Assembly (NCBI GenBank): GCA_022818135.1
Contig: JAFMSR010000003.1
Coordinates: 17,716,351 to 17,780,350, forward strand
Length of the DNA stretch: 64,000 nt
Direction: 5' to 3'
Source: Saxidomus purpurata
Taxonomy: Eukaryota; Mollusca; Bivalvia; Venerida; Veneridae
Positions 49,201-62,700 of the stretch are shown piece by piece (position 1 is the first letter of the stretch; every line of letters begins with the position of its first letter). Made by a program: the position numbers and the translations under genes. Under the pieces are notes generated by a model that saw only the letters and a program-made list of their open reading frames with translations, made no database searches and was not told the DNA's origin.

Positions 49201-52200
49201 ATATAGGTAATAAAAAAAAGCCTCCTTGATCTTCAAATTTTGTTAGGTACCAGTATGCATGGGAGTCATACTGGGGTCTTGGCGAGTTCACCAGGTGAGA
49301 AATCCCACGGCCGCCTGGGACTATAAACAATTTTTTTTTAAAAGTACACCTATTAAGCGGGTATTTTGTTGCCTGTTCTGCAGTATTTGAAGAAACCTGA
49401 AGTTTATATATAATTATTCTGAAAGGTAGGCAGGAAGATTCATTAGGGAATGATAGTAAAGAATTCAATGCTCAGATGAAGAACTGTTAATTTGGAAATT
49501 TTTGTGTGACAACAACCTTTGCAACCTATTGAAAAAAAAGTAGTCAGATGCACATTCAAATTGTGGTTTTTCAATTTTCCAAATGAAAGTAAATTCTCAG
49601 TCTAGTTTAACAAGCAAGTTAAAAAAAAGGTTCATCTGAAAAAAGGTGCCAGTTAATATCACTAAATATTGAAATGATATTGTTAAATGTCATTATATAA
49701 TTCCAAAACATTAATTTCTAAAGTTGACATTTAAAACTCAGATCTGTGAATTGGAGATATACTTAACAATCCGGTATTTGATGAGTATTTTGTCGTAATT
49801 TGCAAGTGTAACTTGTTAAATTCAAGAACACCATGCTTTTTTCCATTCCTTGGTTTTATTCAACAAGTTCATTTACAAAATTCAAGTGTAATTTAGATTG
49901 CAACATGATTTTATAACGCAACTTGAGCAATTTTACTCACTGCTAAAAATGTATGACTTACTTTCAAAGTTGCGTTTTTAAAGTTGTTAAGTATATTTTT
50001 CATGTCTTTAGGAGATTGTTTTCCATCCGTAATAATTGCATTTGTAATGCTGCATTTGGTAAAGACATTATGATTGTGAATTCTTTCTATTTCAGGTCAC
50101 GGATTGGTGGGAGGAATATGTATACCTTCGTGGCAGATCACCAATTATGGTCAACAGTAACTACTATGGTGTGGTGAGTGTGTCTTACTAAATTTCCAAT
50201 CCGTCTATTCTAGATTGAAAGCTAGGGTTGTTTGGAACAATTAACTGTACTGACACAGCATGCTTTCACTCTTTCTGTAACAGTTTTGTGAAAATGTGTA
50301 ATTCCTATGTCATAAGTTTTGAAGTTTTATATGACAGGTGTCAGAAATATAGAAATCATTGATGATTTACGATAAATAATAGATGTATGCACCAAAATAG
50401 TGCTTTCTCATACCTTCTTGTAGATAGAAGTGCCGAACAACTTTCCAATTACCTGGACCAGGACACAATTAATTAAATAAACTTAAGGGTGTCTTTGAAA
50501 ATGGACCATTTACAATAAATATTGATGGTTTTAGACATGCTGTATTTTCACATATTAAGCATATATCTATCATACCTATTGAACTCCTATGCTGCTTGCA
50601 ACAAGTGATTCTAGTTTTACACCCAGTGCAGATCATGATCAGTCAGCTTAACCAATGCAGTCTAATTGTGTTCAACTCTGTTCATTGTCAAGTCAGCAAA
50701 TTTTCAAAGAGCAACAACTCATCTAGCTATTTATAACTTGTGACAGGATGCAGTACTGATGCACCCGACGAAGGTTCCTGCAGCAAGAGCAGCCAATGTT
50801 GTTTACACCATGTTACAGTACAGGAGAGAACTAGATAGAGAGGAACTTAACCCAGTAAGTTATATGTTGGATTTTAGGGATGTTCCAGATAAACATACAT
50901 CCCACTCCTGGAAGAAGATGAAAAAAAATCAAAATCTGTTGATATACAAAGTGTAATTAGGCCGGCAACAGCTATTCTCAGTCTAGGTTTTGTAGGTTAA
51001 CATTAATTTAGGAAATTGAGTCACTTCCATAAAATTAAGTGCCTTGGGATTATGAAAAGAAGCACATGGTCTAAATTTGTGGCATGGCTTGATAGTATTG
51101 GCTCTCAGCCATTTATTGAAGCTTAAGAGATATATAAGTTTCAATTTATAAACGAAGATGAAATAAGCATGTCAAAAAGGTAATAATAATAAAGATGTTA
51201 ATAATGTTACCAGCCAGATAAAAGAGAATACATGTATCATGTACAGAGTTCTTTTATGGTAGGTTTATTCCTGTGTTCTGTTTGGTTAAGCATGTATTAG
51301 AAATATACAACTACTTTACTTTTTGAATAATATTGATATCACAAGAAGTAGTACCCAGAATAAACTAAATAATCCTATTTTTCAGATTTTATTGAATAAA
51401 ACAGTGCCATTATGCTCCGCTCAGTATGAGAGACAGTTCAACACAACAAGGATCCCGGGGATCGAGGGAGATAAACTCGTACATTACAATGACATTAAAC
51501 ATGTAGCTGTGTACCACAAGGGCAGGTTCTTCAAGGTCTATATCCATTTCAAAGGAAGACATCTGAGACCATGTGAATTAGAGAGGTATACACTATGTGC
51601 AATATACTGTCAATTAGGTAATTTTCACATGATGAAAATTTCACAATTTGTGAGCAGACGAGAATTTTAAATTGGCGACAGATAAATTTTCACTACATAT
51701 TAGATAGTAAATCTATGTGAAATGAGTCTTTTAAATAAGCTAAATGGAAAATTCGTGAAAATTAAATCATCTTTAATATTACCCAATTTACAGTAGAATA
51801 GATGTTGTTAATTGCATCTTCAATTATGCTTAATCATTACCTCTATGATCATGTACCAGCCTCAGCATTTGAATGAAATCTTGACCATAGCATATTCCAG
51901 TCTTAGTGAGCTAGATTGGCTTGATGTAACATGGCAGTGGCTGTCAGTCAGTGTGTTTAGTGAGCACTGCATATGCAGATATTTAGCTTAATGCAACCAA
52001 TACCTACAAAGATCAAAATGGACATGTGTGTAGTGTGATAGAGCTGCACTGTTCACAAAGTTTTCAATAATCCCTCTTTAAACAACACATTTTTTTAGTT
52101 TAAGAGACAGGTCTATATTGAAAATTAAAGTATATTTAGACTTTGTGTATCAAATCATACATAAATTTTCACCATCTATCATATTTTATCTATTAAAGAG

Positions 52201-53624
52201 GCACTCCCTAAAACTGTTGTCAAATGAAATAACTTTTAAAGCATTAATGATAGTATTATTACTTAACCTTAAAGTTTAAAGCTATACATTCCAGTCATCA
52301 TTGGTAAAATCACTGTTTTAAAATATGTTGCAGTACCTTAAAACATTAAATAATCTATGTAAATTTGTTGTTTAACAATTAATGGGTGGATTGTGTTTTA
52401 TTACAGATGATCTATATGTTGATTATTTGTGCTAAAATGAGGCATTTATCAATATAATGTTGATCTTTAAAATTGTATTTATTAATCATTTTATGTTCAT
52501 TGAACACATTATTTATCTGCAAGATGTAGGGAGTGCCCCTTTAAACACAAATAACTAAAAAGTCATCAACATTCTGCCTATTTTTTTCTACCACTAAGAT
52601 ACAGTAAATCATGTACACATTCATGTTGGTATTTTTAGAGAAAAAGTTAACAAATACACTTACTGTAATTTCAGATCATTCCAGAAGATCTTGGATGATC
52701 AGAGCCCGCCAGTGGGTGGGGAAGAACACATTCCTGCTCTCACCGGGGGAGATAGAGTGCCATGGGCTAAAGCTAGAACAGAGTTCTTCTCCAAAGGCAA
52801 AAACAAGGCATCACTTGATGCTGTAGAGAAGGTACTGTGTGAGAAATGATGGGAGAATAGGCAGTCAAGTGTTCATCTTTCATGCAAAATTGGATTTACT
52901 TTCTTAGTTTTTAGCTCGACTTTTCTAGAAAGGGGCTACCTACTCGCCCCGCGCGCCCCCGCCCCCTTAGCTCCCCCCCCCCCCACCCCCCCCGTCCCCC
53001 ACCACCCCACTTTTATTTCAAAAGTATTGGAAGTATGGCTTTGAAACTTACCATCTTGTTTACCATCATAACCTCCATCTACAGACAGGTCAAACCTGTC
53101 AAGGTTTTGGCAGAATTATGGCCCTTTTTGACTTAGAAAGTGTATTGAGCTTGGTTAAGTTTTTCCCCCCCACCCCCCCCTCACCCCCCTTTATTTCAAA
53201 ACCATTGAGGTATTGCTTTGAAACTAACCATACTTGTTTACCATCATGACCTACATCAACAGACAAGGTCATAACTCTGTCAAGGTTTTTGACAAAATTA
53301 TCCCCCTTTTTAAAAAAAAAATACTTTGAATATGGGTAAAATCCACTCCTAATGCCTTAACCCTTTGAGATTTGCTTTGAAACTTTGAATGCTTGTTTAC
53401 ATCAACCCCCATCTGTAGGCAAGAGAAGGTAACTCTGTGAGGGTTTGTTTTAAAAATTAAGCCCTTTTATCGACTTGGAACCTTGGTAAATTTTTCCCCC
53501 CCAACCCGTCCACTCCTTTTGACTAAACTGTTCGAGATATACTTTGAAAGTTTGAATACTTGTTTCCATCAGATCCCAAAACAGGGCGGGAAGGTATGTC
53601 AGGTTTTATGTGAATTATGGCCCT

Positions 53625-53671
<47 letters not shown>

Positions 53672-53694
53672 TTGTCTTATAACCCATTAAATTT

Positions 53695-53730
<36 letters not shown>

Positions 53731-56700
53731 AAACCCCCAAAGTTGGAGTACTTATGTACCATCATGAGACCTATCTGTAAGCAAAAAGATACTCTGTGAA
53801 AATGTTTCTTGATTTGTCTTAAAATCCTAGTTAAAGTCTTGTGTGCCCTAACTGTCAGTTTTGTTTTATTGGCAAGCATTAAAAAGGTGGGCTGATGACG
53901 CTTGTTAGCATTACTGATACAGGAACATGAAAGCTGAAATCAAATTAAGATAACCAAGGGCTGAATGGGAAACTGTTGTAGTTTATACAGAAATAAAAGC
54001 AGATAGGACAGTTTTGATTTGTGTATTGTACATTAATGGTTAATGAAGTGTGACCTATACGTTCTCCTCTACATTTACTGCTGAATCTTGTGAAGAAAAA
54101 ATGCAGCCAGGGTTCACTGAAATTGTTTATTTATTGATGTCATATGGTTGGTCTAGGAAACTCTGAAAAATTCTCGAAAAAGCGCAACAAAATCTTGAAA
54201 AAGCACTTGTACTTTATCATTTGATTCTACAGTACAAATCTATGAAAAGTAGTAACATTCTTTGATTTAAGCAGTTTAATACATGTTAACCAAGTAATAC
54301 TGAGTAAAGATACCAGCATTTCTTGAGACATTTCATATAGAACCTGTTGTAGAGTGAAGTGCTATTTTCTGAAATAATTCTGTTGCATTTCAAGATAGAA
54401 GTATACATATTCTCTTTATTTGTTTCCAGGCTGCTTTTGTTATCGTCTTTGATGATGAGCCTCAAGATTTTATCCGGGTTAGTATAAATTAATGTCTGAT
54501 CTATTGATATATAGCGTGAAGTTTTCAGGACACATCTTATTCTCTAAACCTGATTTGAATGTATTATCTGTTATCATTTCACTAATTAAAACAAAGACGC
54601 AGAAAATGTCTAACTGTAAGGTTCTGAATAAGAATAAGGATTAATGCGGAGCAGCCTTGGTGCAGTAGTTGGGTGTTTGTCTTGGGATCGGAGGGTCCCG
54701 GGTTCGATCTCCGCCAGTGCCCAAGTAGTTGTAGTGGCCTTTGGCAGGACACACATAATTCCACATTGCCTCACTCTCTTCATGGCTGATTCCATCTGGA
54801 GTGAGTCTCTAGAGTGATTAATATAAGTTATAAAAACTTGTTACGCAATTTAGATGAAATAAATTAGTGTAAAGTAACAAGGATTTAACATGGTATATTT
54901 TATGGTTGAATGAGATTTGATCTTGAATTAAGGGTGTGGACTCTGCACACACTTAATCAATTTTCAGATTTTTTTTTATGAACAAAAAATTGAAAATAAA
55001 TTCATAAAATATTCATAGGATGGTCTCAGTTTAATAAGATTTTCAATGAAAAGATATTTTGTTTGCAGGGTGAGCAGAAAACGTTTGACAGTTTTGCTGG
55101 TGCTATGTTACATGGTAATGGTTCTAACAGATGGTTTGACAAGTCTTTCAATCTTGTGATCACTTCAAATGGAAGGGTGAGTGTTATAATCAATCCAGCA
55201 TGATCATGTATATTGAAATGTACGAAGTCTTTCAGCACCTAGTCCTTAAGCACTTATGGTAAAAACGCTTGCTTACTAGATTTCATATTTTCAAAATAGT
55301 CAAAATTATAATTTAGAAAAGCTGAAATTAAGAAGTCAATTTATTTGCAAAGTGCAGTTGATGTTTGATAAAACAGGCATGGGTTATCCTCCCCAACTGT
55401 CAAGAGTCGTTTTGCAGTTCAAGAAAATTGTCCATCTCCCCCCGCCGCCCACCAAATGAAAGATTACAGAAGATATTTTGAGTTAACTATTGGTACTTGA
55501 ACTATATTTTAGATTGGCTTCAATGCTGAACATTCCTGGTAAGTGTTGAATTTATCTATTAACTATTTTAATTCAAATAATACATTTCTAAAATGTTTTT
55601 GAGTAATATAATGTTATGCTGCATTTATTTAAGAAATACTAAGTATGTCTCTGTATGTAATCATTGATTAACTTACAGCCAGGAGTTCTGATGCGTATTA
55701 ATTAAATCACGAAGGTGTAGTACGAGTGATTTCATTTTTAGCATCCGAACAACTGACTGTACGTTAAACAATGATAAAATATTTATATAGGAAAAGTTGC
55801 AGGTTGTTTTAGAACTTGTCTTAACAGATGTTTATGCACAAATCAGGCCGAGAATGAAGATACAAATGTACTCCTAAAAGGCGTAATAATCGGGTCTGTT
55901 TTAACAAAATCTACCTTGTACAGAACTGTCAATGTTTAGGGTGTGCTATCCATATAAGGGAGACGAGTCTGTAGCTTACAATTTTGGAACAGTTTAGAAG
56001 GTCACATTTAGGATGATGAGTTAGATATATTTACTGAGTCTTGAGTAAACTTATTCGAGCTATTCATAAAAGAAAATATAAGAAAGTCTTTTTGAGGTAA
56101 TTCTGGTAGACTTGCGGGAGGGGATTGGCATTAAAACTGACAAATTATTATGAGTTAGTATTATTCATCACATGCATAAAATGAAAATATACGTCAGCCT
56201 GTGAAACTTTCCCATTACCAAATTCTTTTGACTAAGTGCATGGTGGTATGTTAAATACACGTCAAGAAAGCCAATATAAGAATTTGTACAAAATTTCCTT
56301 CTTCAAAGGATAGCTACAATTCGGAAAACAGAAAAAAAACATCTCATTATGAAAATTCTTACAAATTTTGAAATACTTTCTTCTTACTGAAAGCGCTTGT
56401 ACATCTCTGATTTCTTAATTGCTAGTTAACCTTTGATGTGGGATTTTCTTATTGCGTAAGGTTAAATGCTTATGACACCTATGAGTTTCAAGGTATTGAT
56501 ATCATTGGATGATTTTCTTTTGATCACATGTATGTTTGAATGCTACACTGTATTGAATGATAATATGCTTGTTGTTATTTTGGTCAAACTTTCAGTAGAT
56601 TTAGTTCGAAGTTTGCTCTCACCCATTAGTCCCAGCTGTTGAAGCAGATACAGAGAATATTCTTGACCTGTTTCTAAATGTGCATTTGACTTTCTTGTTT

Positions 56701-59700
56701 GATGTGCAACGTGTTGTCATAGAACATAATACAGGGTGGCCACAACCTTTTAAAAACAGAAAAAGAAGAAAACATGTGTTTTTCTTCATAGAAATTCATT
56801 CAGCATTTTCCAGATTTTAAAGGCTTTTTAAACATACCATGCTGAATTTATTAAATGGACTTGTCTGCCTTTTGATTGGATATTGCCGTTTAATATGAAA
56901 ATCTTATAGTCTTTTAACTTACAAAACAAAGGAAGGGCTCATACATCCTCCCTTTTCTCTAATAATTCTTTATCTGAGACATCCCCGACTGAAACAAGAA
57001 GAAAATTAAACACTGAACAAAGAACTGTTACTACAAATGTTTTGTGGCTACCCTGTTGACCATACTATGTTTAGTACGCTTGTCTCATTTCTTGCTTTTA
57101 TGGCCAGTTTTGTTCCCGTCAGATGTGACAGCTGACAACTTGTTAACAGAAAATTTATAGCAGCAAGTTGTATGTGTTTTAGCCAATGTTTTTTCCAGGT
57201 TACTTTTGCATAGTAATGGGGGATATATCGTCTTGTTTAGGAGAGTCTCGTAATAAACTCTAGATGTGAAATAAAAGCTTTCAAGTATCCTGCTGTAGGA
57301 GAAAGTTGGCAATGGGGCAGGACATGGATAACAGTCTTGTATAGGTTGTACCAGGATAAAAAAAATTTGGTAAACAGTTTGACTATACATAACTGAAATA
57401 CTGTTGAAACAGTTTGTAGACCACAAGGGAAATAAAACTATTCTTTTGATTAGAGGACAGTGTGCGAATTCATGAACAAATGATTGAATGAGTTCTAGTA
57501 CTCATTTTCATGATGCTTTTCATGATTCACTTTTGTGATGCTGTATAGATAGGCAGGTTAGAATTAGAATTAATGTTTAAATGTTTTGCATGGTTCTTTG
57601 ATAAGGTAAATAAAAGTACAGGCTGTCGTCGGATATCATTGTCTTTTCACATTGTCTTCTCACATGCTGTTCTTTGAGGACTTTATCGATCAGAGAAGGA
57701 AACAATTCAGGTCAGAAACCTTGAGACATAGGCTATGGCATGAAATCATCGTCAGTGATGCTTGTTCAGAATGATTGACTGCAGCTTTTCTTCAGAATTT
57801 GAGCAGCTTGTGTTTGTCGAAGAAAGAGCAAAGTACAGATTGTTATATTTGTCATTGTCGTTTATGTTATGTCTCTAGGAAAGTTTAATAGAATTTGATG
57901 CTTTTGCAATTTGAAACTGCATCCTTCAACAAATATCCTGCAAGTTTGTGGGGGAGTAGAAATGTAATATGTTTTGTCTATTGCGGTAACTTCCTATTCA
58001 GTACTGCATCCTCTCAAGGGTGAAAATAGCGGTTGGTCTTCATTTGACTTAAAAAAAGGTATGCAGTGGAAAAAAGATCTTGAATGAGGAAATGTTTTGC
58101 ATCAAACATGGTTGCTGTGTTTCCTTAGCATTAAAAATGAGTATAGATAGTATAAGACACTAACAGCATCTGGATTTTTCCAGGGGAGATGCTCCGATAA
58201 TGGGCCATTTGTGGGAGTATACATGTGCCATCACAACAGAAATAGGGTATACACATTCACCATAGATATCAATGTAGTGCGAACAGTACCGAGACTGTGT
58301 TGGCTACATTAATATGAAGTCTCATCGAACATGAGGCTTACCTTTGCTGTCAACTTTCTCTAGAATCATCTTAGTCAACAGGAGCTTGTTTATAATATGT
58401 TAACCCTCAGTTTCAGTTTTAAAACCTGCATATTTCTCAATGAACAGTTGTAAAATGATTGCTCTGAAATCACCTTATTAGATTTTTTTTTAAATATTGC
58501 ATTTGCCTTCAATGTTATACTTGTAACTGTCATACATATTGAGAATCATTTATGCAAAAGTTACTCTTATATATTAAACATCTATAAAACCTTTATATGT
58601 ATTATATCAAAAGTTATAAACAAGTTCCTAGCGAATAGACTACATGTATTCTATTTATAGTACTAACTGTGTTACGATTGATCTGTATGTAACTGTTGCA
58701 GTGCCACTGTCAATATTAATGTATCAAGTTTGATCTGCGCACATATTTAAATTTCTATGTATTATGCAAACTAGTGCTGATACTAATAGATTAGTAACGT
58801 AATTCCTAGATGAGTGCCTGCTTTTTTTTCACTGCTTAAAGTCCCAGGATCACATTTACAAGTAGCTCTCATTTTATCAGGAAAGATGTCTTACTGACAG
58901 AAATGACTTATTTGTACCAAAAACAATCGTAACTTTACTTTTAAATCGATGTACATGTTCGACATATAGAGCAGTATTTTTTTCAATGATTGGAAAAAAT
59001 AAGAAAGGCTTTCTGGAAACTCTTTTTCTTGAAGAAATGATTTAAATACAAAGGAAATGAATATGTCAACATTGTTTTAGAGTGAATAGAAGAAGGTTCT
59101 ATCATTATCCTATCAGTATATTTATTTTACAATATCAGGAAATTCAAATAGATCCTGGGACTTAAATATTCTTCATTTCTCCGCAGTTCTTATAAAACTG
59201 TGATTTTGTAAAACTTGATAAATTGAGGCACAAAGTAAAGTAAAAATATAAAAAATAAAATTCTGATAATACACAGAGCTTTTACAAGTTGTCATTTAAC
59301 ATTTAGACAGACATCTAGGAGTTATTGTGAAGTGGCCTAATAAACTGATTCTTCTTGACCTACAGTACATTGTGGAGGTTTCTTTAAACTCACCACAAGC
59401 TCTGAACTTGACTCTACCTTTTCTAGGAATCTCTTCTTAGACTACATGTATATCCTGCTCTAGGTTCATATTCATTTAGTAGCTTGAGTATTATAATTTT
59501 CTCTGTTTGTTTGTTTCATAGTTCGCTTAGAATCAGGGTTCCCTCAAGATACGGAAAGGGTCTTTTTAATGTAGTTGTCTTCCATGTTAACTAGCCAATG
59601 GGTTCAGGGATCTGACATACTCATTCTTGATTGTTTAACTTGGAAGTAAAATATTCCACTGTTAGGTTTTTAGAGACTGTTATTGAGGGAATCCTGAAAA

Positions 59701-62700
59701 ACTCTCGCCAAAAATGCATTTATGAATTTAGTTACGGACACAGCCATTGAACATCCAGAAAGGGAAATTGGTTTTCTGAGTGTTTTCTTGACACAGTGCT
59801 TCAGTCTGGACTCATTTTGAATCTGGCACTTTCAGGATCTTTCACACAATCTATCAAAAAGTGTCTGTGACTTAAAGATCATACAAAACAAATAACATCT
59901 GAAATAAGCTCCCTAATGGATTGTTGTCCATGCTAGATTTGCGTATGAAACATAAGTGTATAGCTAATTTATGTGAAATCTAGCATTTGTTTGTGTTTTG
60001 GTTTGTATGTGCCTCTGTGTTTAAACCAAAGAAGTATATTGTAAACACTATCTTTGTGAATCTGTATTAATCTAGAGCATTTATTATAATAAATATTTCA
60101 TGTGCTATACTCTAATGCAGTTATAGGGAGCTGGAACAAATAAATAGGACAGAATCATTCCGTATATTAACACACAATTTGTAACAGTTCCTTATATGCC
60201 GCTGTGTGTAGATAGTGTTTACACATTGAAGTCATGTATTCCATATTTTCATGCTAAAGCTCCATCATTTTACAGGGCTGATGCACCTATCATGGCCCAT
60301 TTATGGGAGTTTGCAGTTACCGATGATCACAGTGTCTTGGGGTATGAGTGCGCCCAGCTCGCATATTTAGGGTGCATGTGCATGTTTATGTTACCCTTAC
60401 AGCTTCACACATTATAAATAGCATTGGGTTATATAATCCTGAGGGATTTTTTTTGTTCATTTTCATATAATTTGGGTAATGCTTGGAGAAAAATTAGACG
60501 TGTTTTGTTGTTGTAGCGGTTGCTGTCGTTTTTTTTTTGTTGTTACGCATGTGTATTATCCGAACACGGTATTTTTGCCTTTGTGTATAATGATATAGCA
60601 GTCAATCTTAAAATAATCCAAAGGGTCCAAATAGCATGTGCGATTTAGGTTTCCTAGGTTAGGAATGTTTAAATAATTTTGTAAAAAGTTTTTTCTGGTA
60701 AAAAAAAATTATGATAAAATTTTGTTCATAGTTATAAAAAACAAGCAGGTGTCCCTTATATTAATAAATTTAATGTGGAAACAACAGTAACTTTAGTCAT
60801 GCAGTGGAAGGTATTTTACCCAGTTTTTTTGTCAATGTAACTTTTGGGGTAAAGTTTGTCCACCCTTTCATATGCATTTGATAATGTTTGCTGGATTGCC
60901 GTTATTTAAATTTATTTGCTAGATTGCCATTGAAGGATGTTGCAGTTTTTATTAGCTCAGCTGAGCACGAAGAGCTCAAAGGTGAGCTATGTGATCGCTT
61001 CCCCCCCCCCCCCCCCCCCTGTGGCCCACTATATCCCCTGGTGTCCATTGTCGGTCGTCTGTCTGTCCACACTTTACCTTGTGTATGCAATAGAGGCTGT
61101 ATTTTTTACTGGACCTTCATGAAACTTGATCAGTATGAATGCCTTAATGAAAGCTGGGTCATCTAGGGTCAAAACTAGGTCACCCAGTCAAATCATAGAA
61201 AAACCTTGTGTATGCAATAGAGGTTGCATTTTTCATTGGATCTTCATGAAACGTGGTCAGTATGATTGCCTTGGTGAAATCTAGGTCAAGTTCGAATATG
61301 GGTCATCTGGGGTCAAAAACTAGGTCACCCGGTAAAATCATAAAAAAAACCTTGTGTATGCCATAGAGGTTGCATTTTTCACAGGATCTTCATGAAACTT
61401 GGTCAATATGATTGCCTTGATATAAACTAGGTCGAGTTGAAATATGGGTCATCTAGGATAAAAAAATAGGTCACCAGGTTGACAACCTTGTGTATACCAT
61501 ACAGATGACATTTACAGCCCAATCATCATGTAAATTGGTCAAAAGGTTTGTCTTGTCAAGGTCCATTAGGATGTTTGTGTTTATGATATATAGTTTAGGG
61601 ATGAAGTTTGGTCACATATTTTTAAAGTCACAGGTGAGCAATATAGGGCCATCTTTGGCCCTCTTGTTTTTTTTTAAAGTTTGCAGCACTGTTTTTATTC
61701 AGTTACATCTTTGTTATGAATTCTATAATTTGATAGCCACGGAATTGAGTGAATGCTTTACAAATGAGTTTTAAGAACAGGATTTAACGGGTGCATTGAT
61801 TTACTCAAGAATATTCTAAGAATGAAAATGTGTGGGAGAGAATGAGTAACAATTTGTGTTTAGGAAAAATACCCTACTAGTCATAGAATGCACGCAGTTA
61901 CTTTTCCAGTAGTTAGTAGCACAACAAAATATTTAACATCACAAAAGCAAAAATTATACAAGAAAGACAAGCTCATTTTAAAATGTATCTAATTCTTTTT
62001 ATTCAAAGTAATGCACTAATGAGAGTTTTTCACACCTTTGAATTTGCTTCATATGTGCAAGTAAAATGGCTGAGTAATGCTATAAGGTACAGCGCATAAT
62101 GTGCATAAAACACCGCATGAGTATTACATGTTACATGTCTTGCTTGCATTAATACTGTTGGCTTTAGATAATAATTATTATAGAGCTTGAAAAACTAACC
62201 ATATCTCAGTCAGACACATCAGTTTTGTGAATTGAGAAAGCCATTGCTGCACAGGAAAAGAGGAAACAAGGGAGAACAAAAGTAACATCACTACCTTTGA
62301 TATATGTCATGATATTGGTCCTGCTTGTAAATGGTACGGATATAGAGAGGCTGCACAGAATTGCAGACGCATCTTAATACACACTGGTTGCTGGTTATGA
62401 CAGTCGGCATGTCAGAGTTTTGTTGTAACAGGAATTCGTAGAACAAAATCAGACATTGCATGCGCTGTCAGCCAGGTTTGTTAACAAAATGTGCTTTTTA
62501 ACTTTCCCTCATGCATGTTAGATATTCATCTGACCCAGGTAAAAGTTTTCAGCGGATCTCAGCTTGAGCTCAAATTAACCTCAACTTACTGGAAGAGAGG
62601 AGTAGTATGAACTGAACTTGCATCAAATTGTGCTTGAGCTTTAGGACATTCCTGAGCTTAATTCAGCTCTTAATGTCTTTGTAAGCTTTAGAAAGCTTGT

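Noticed and set aside
53483..53879. Proline-rich and glycine-rich frames on opposite strands
   Set aside because: They are translations of the poly-C runs.
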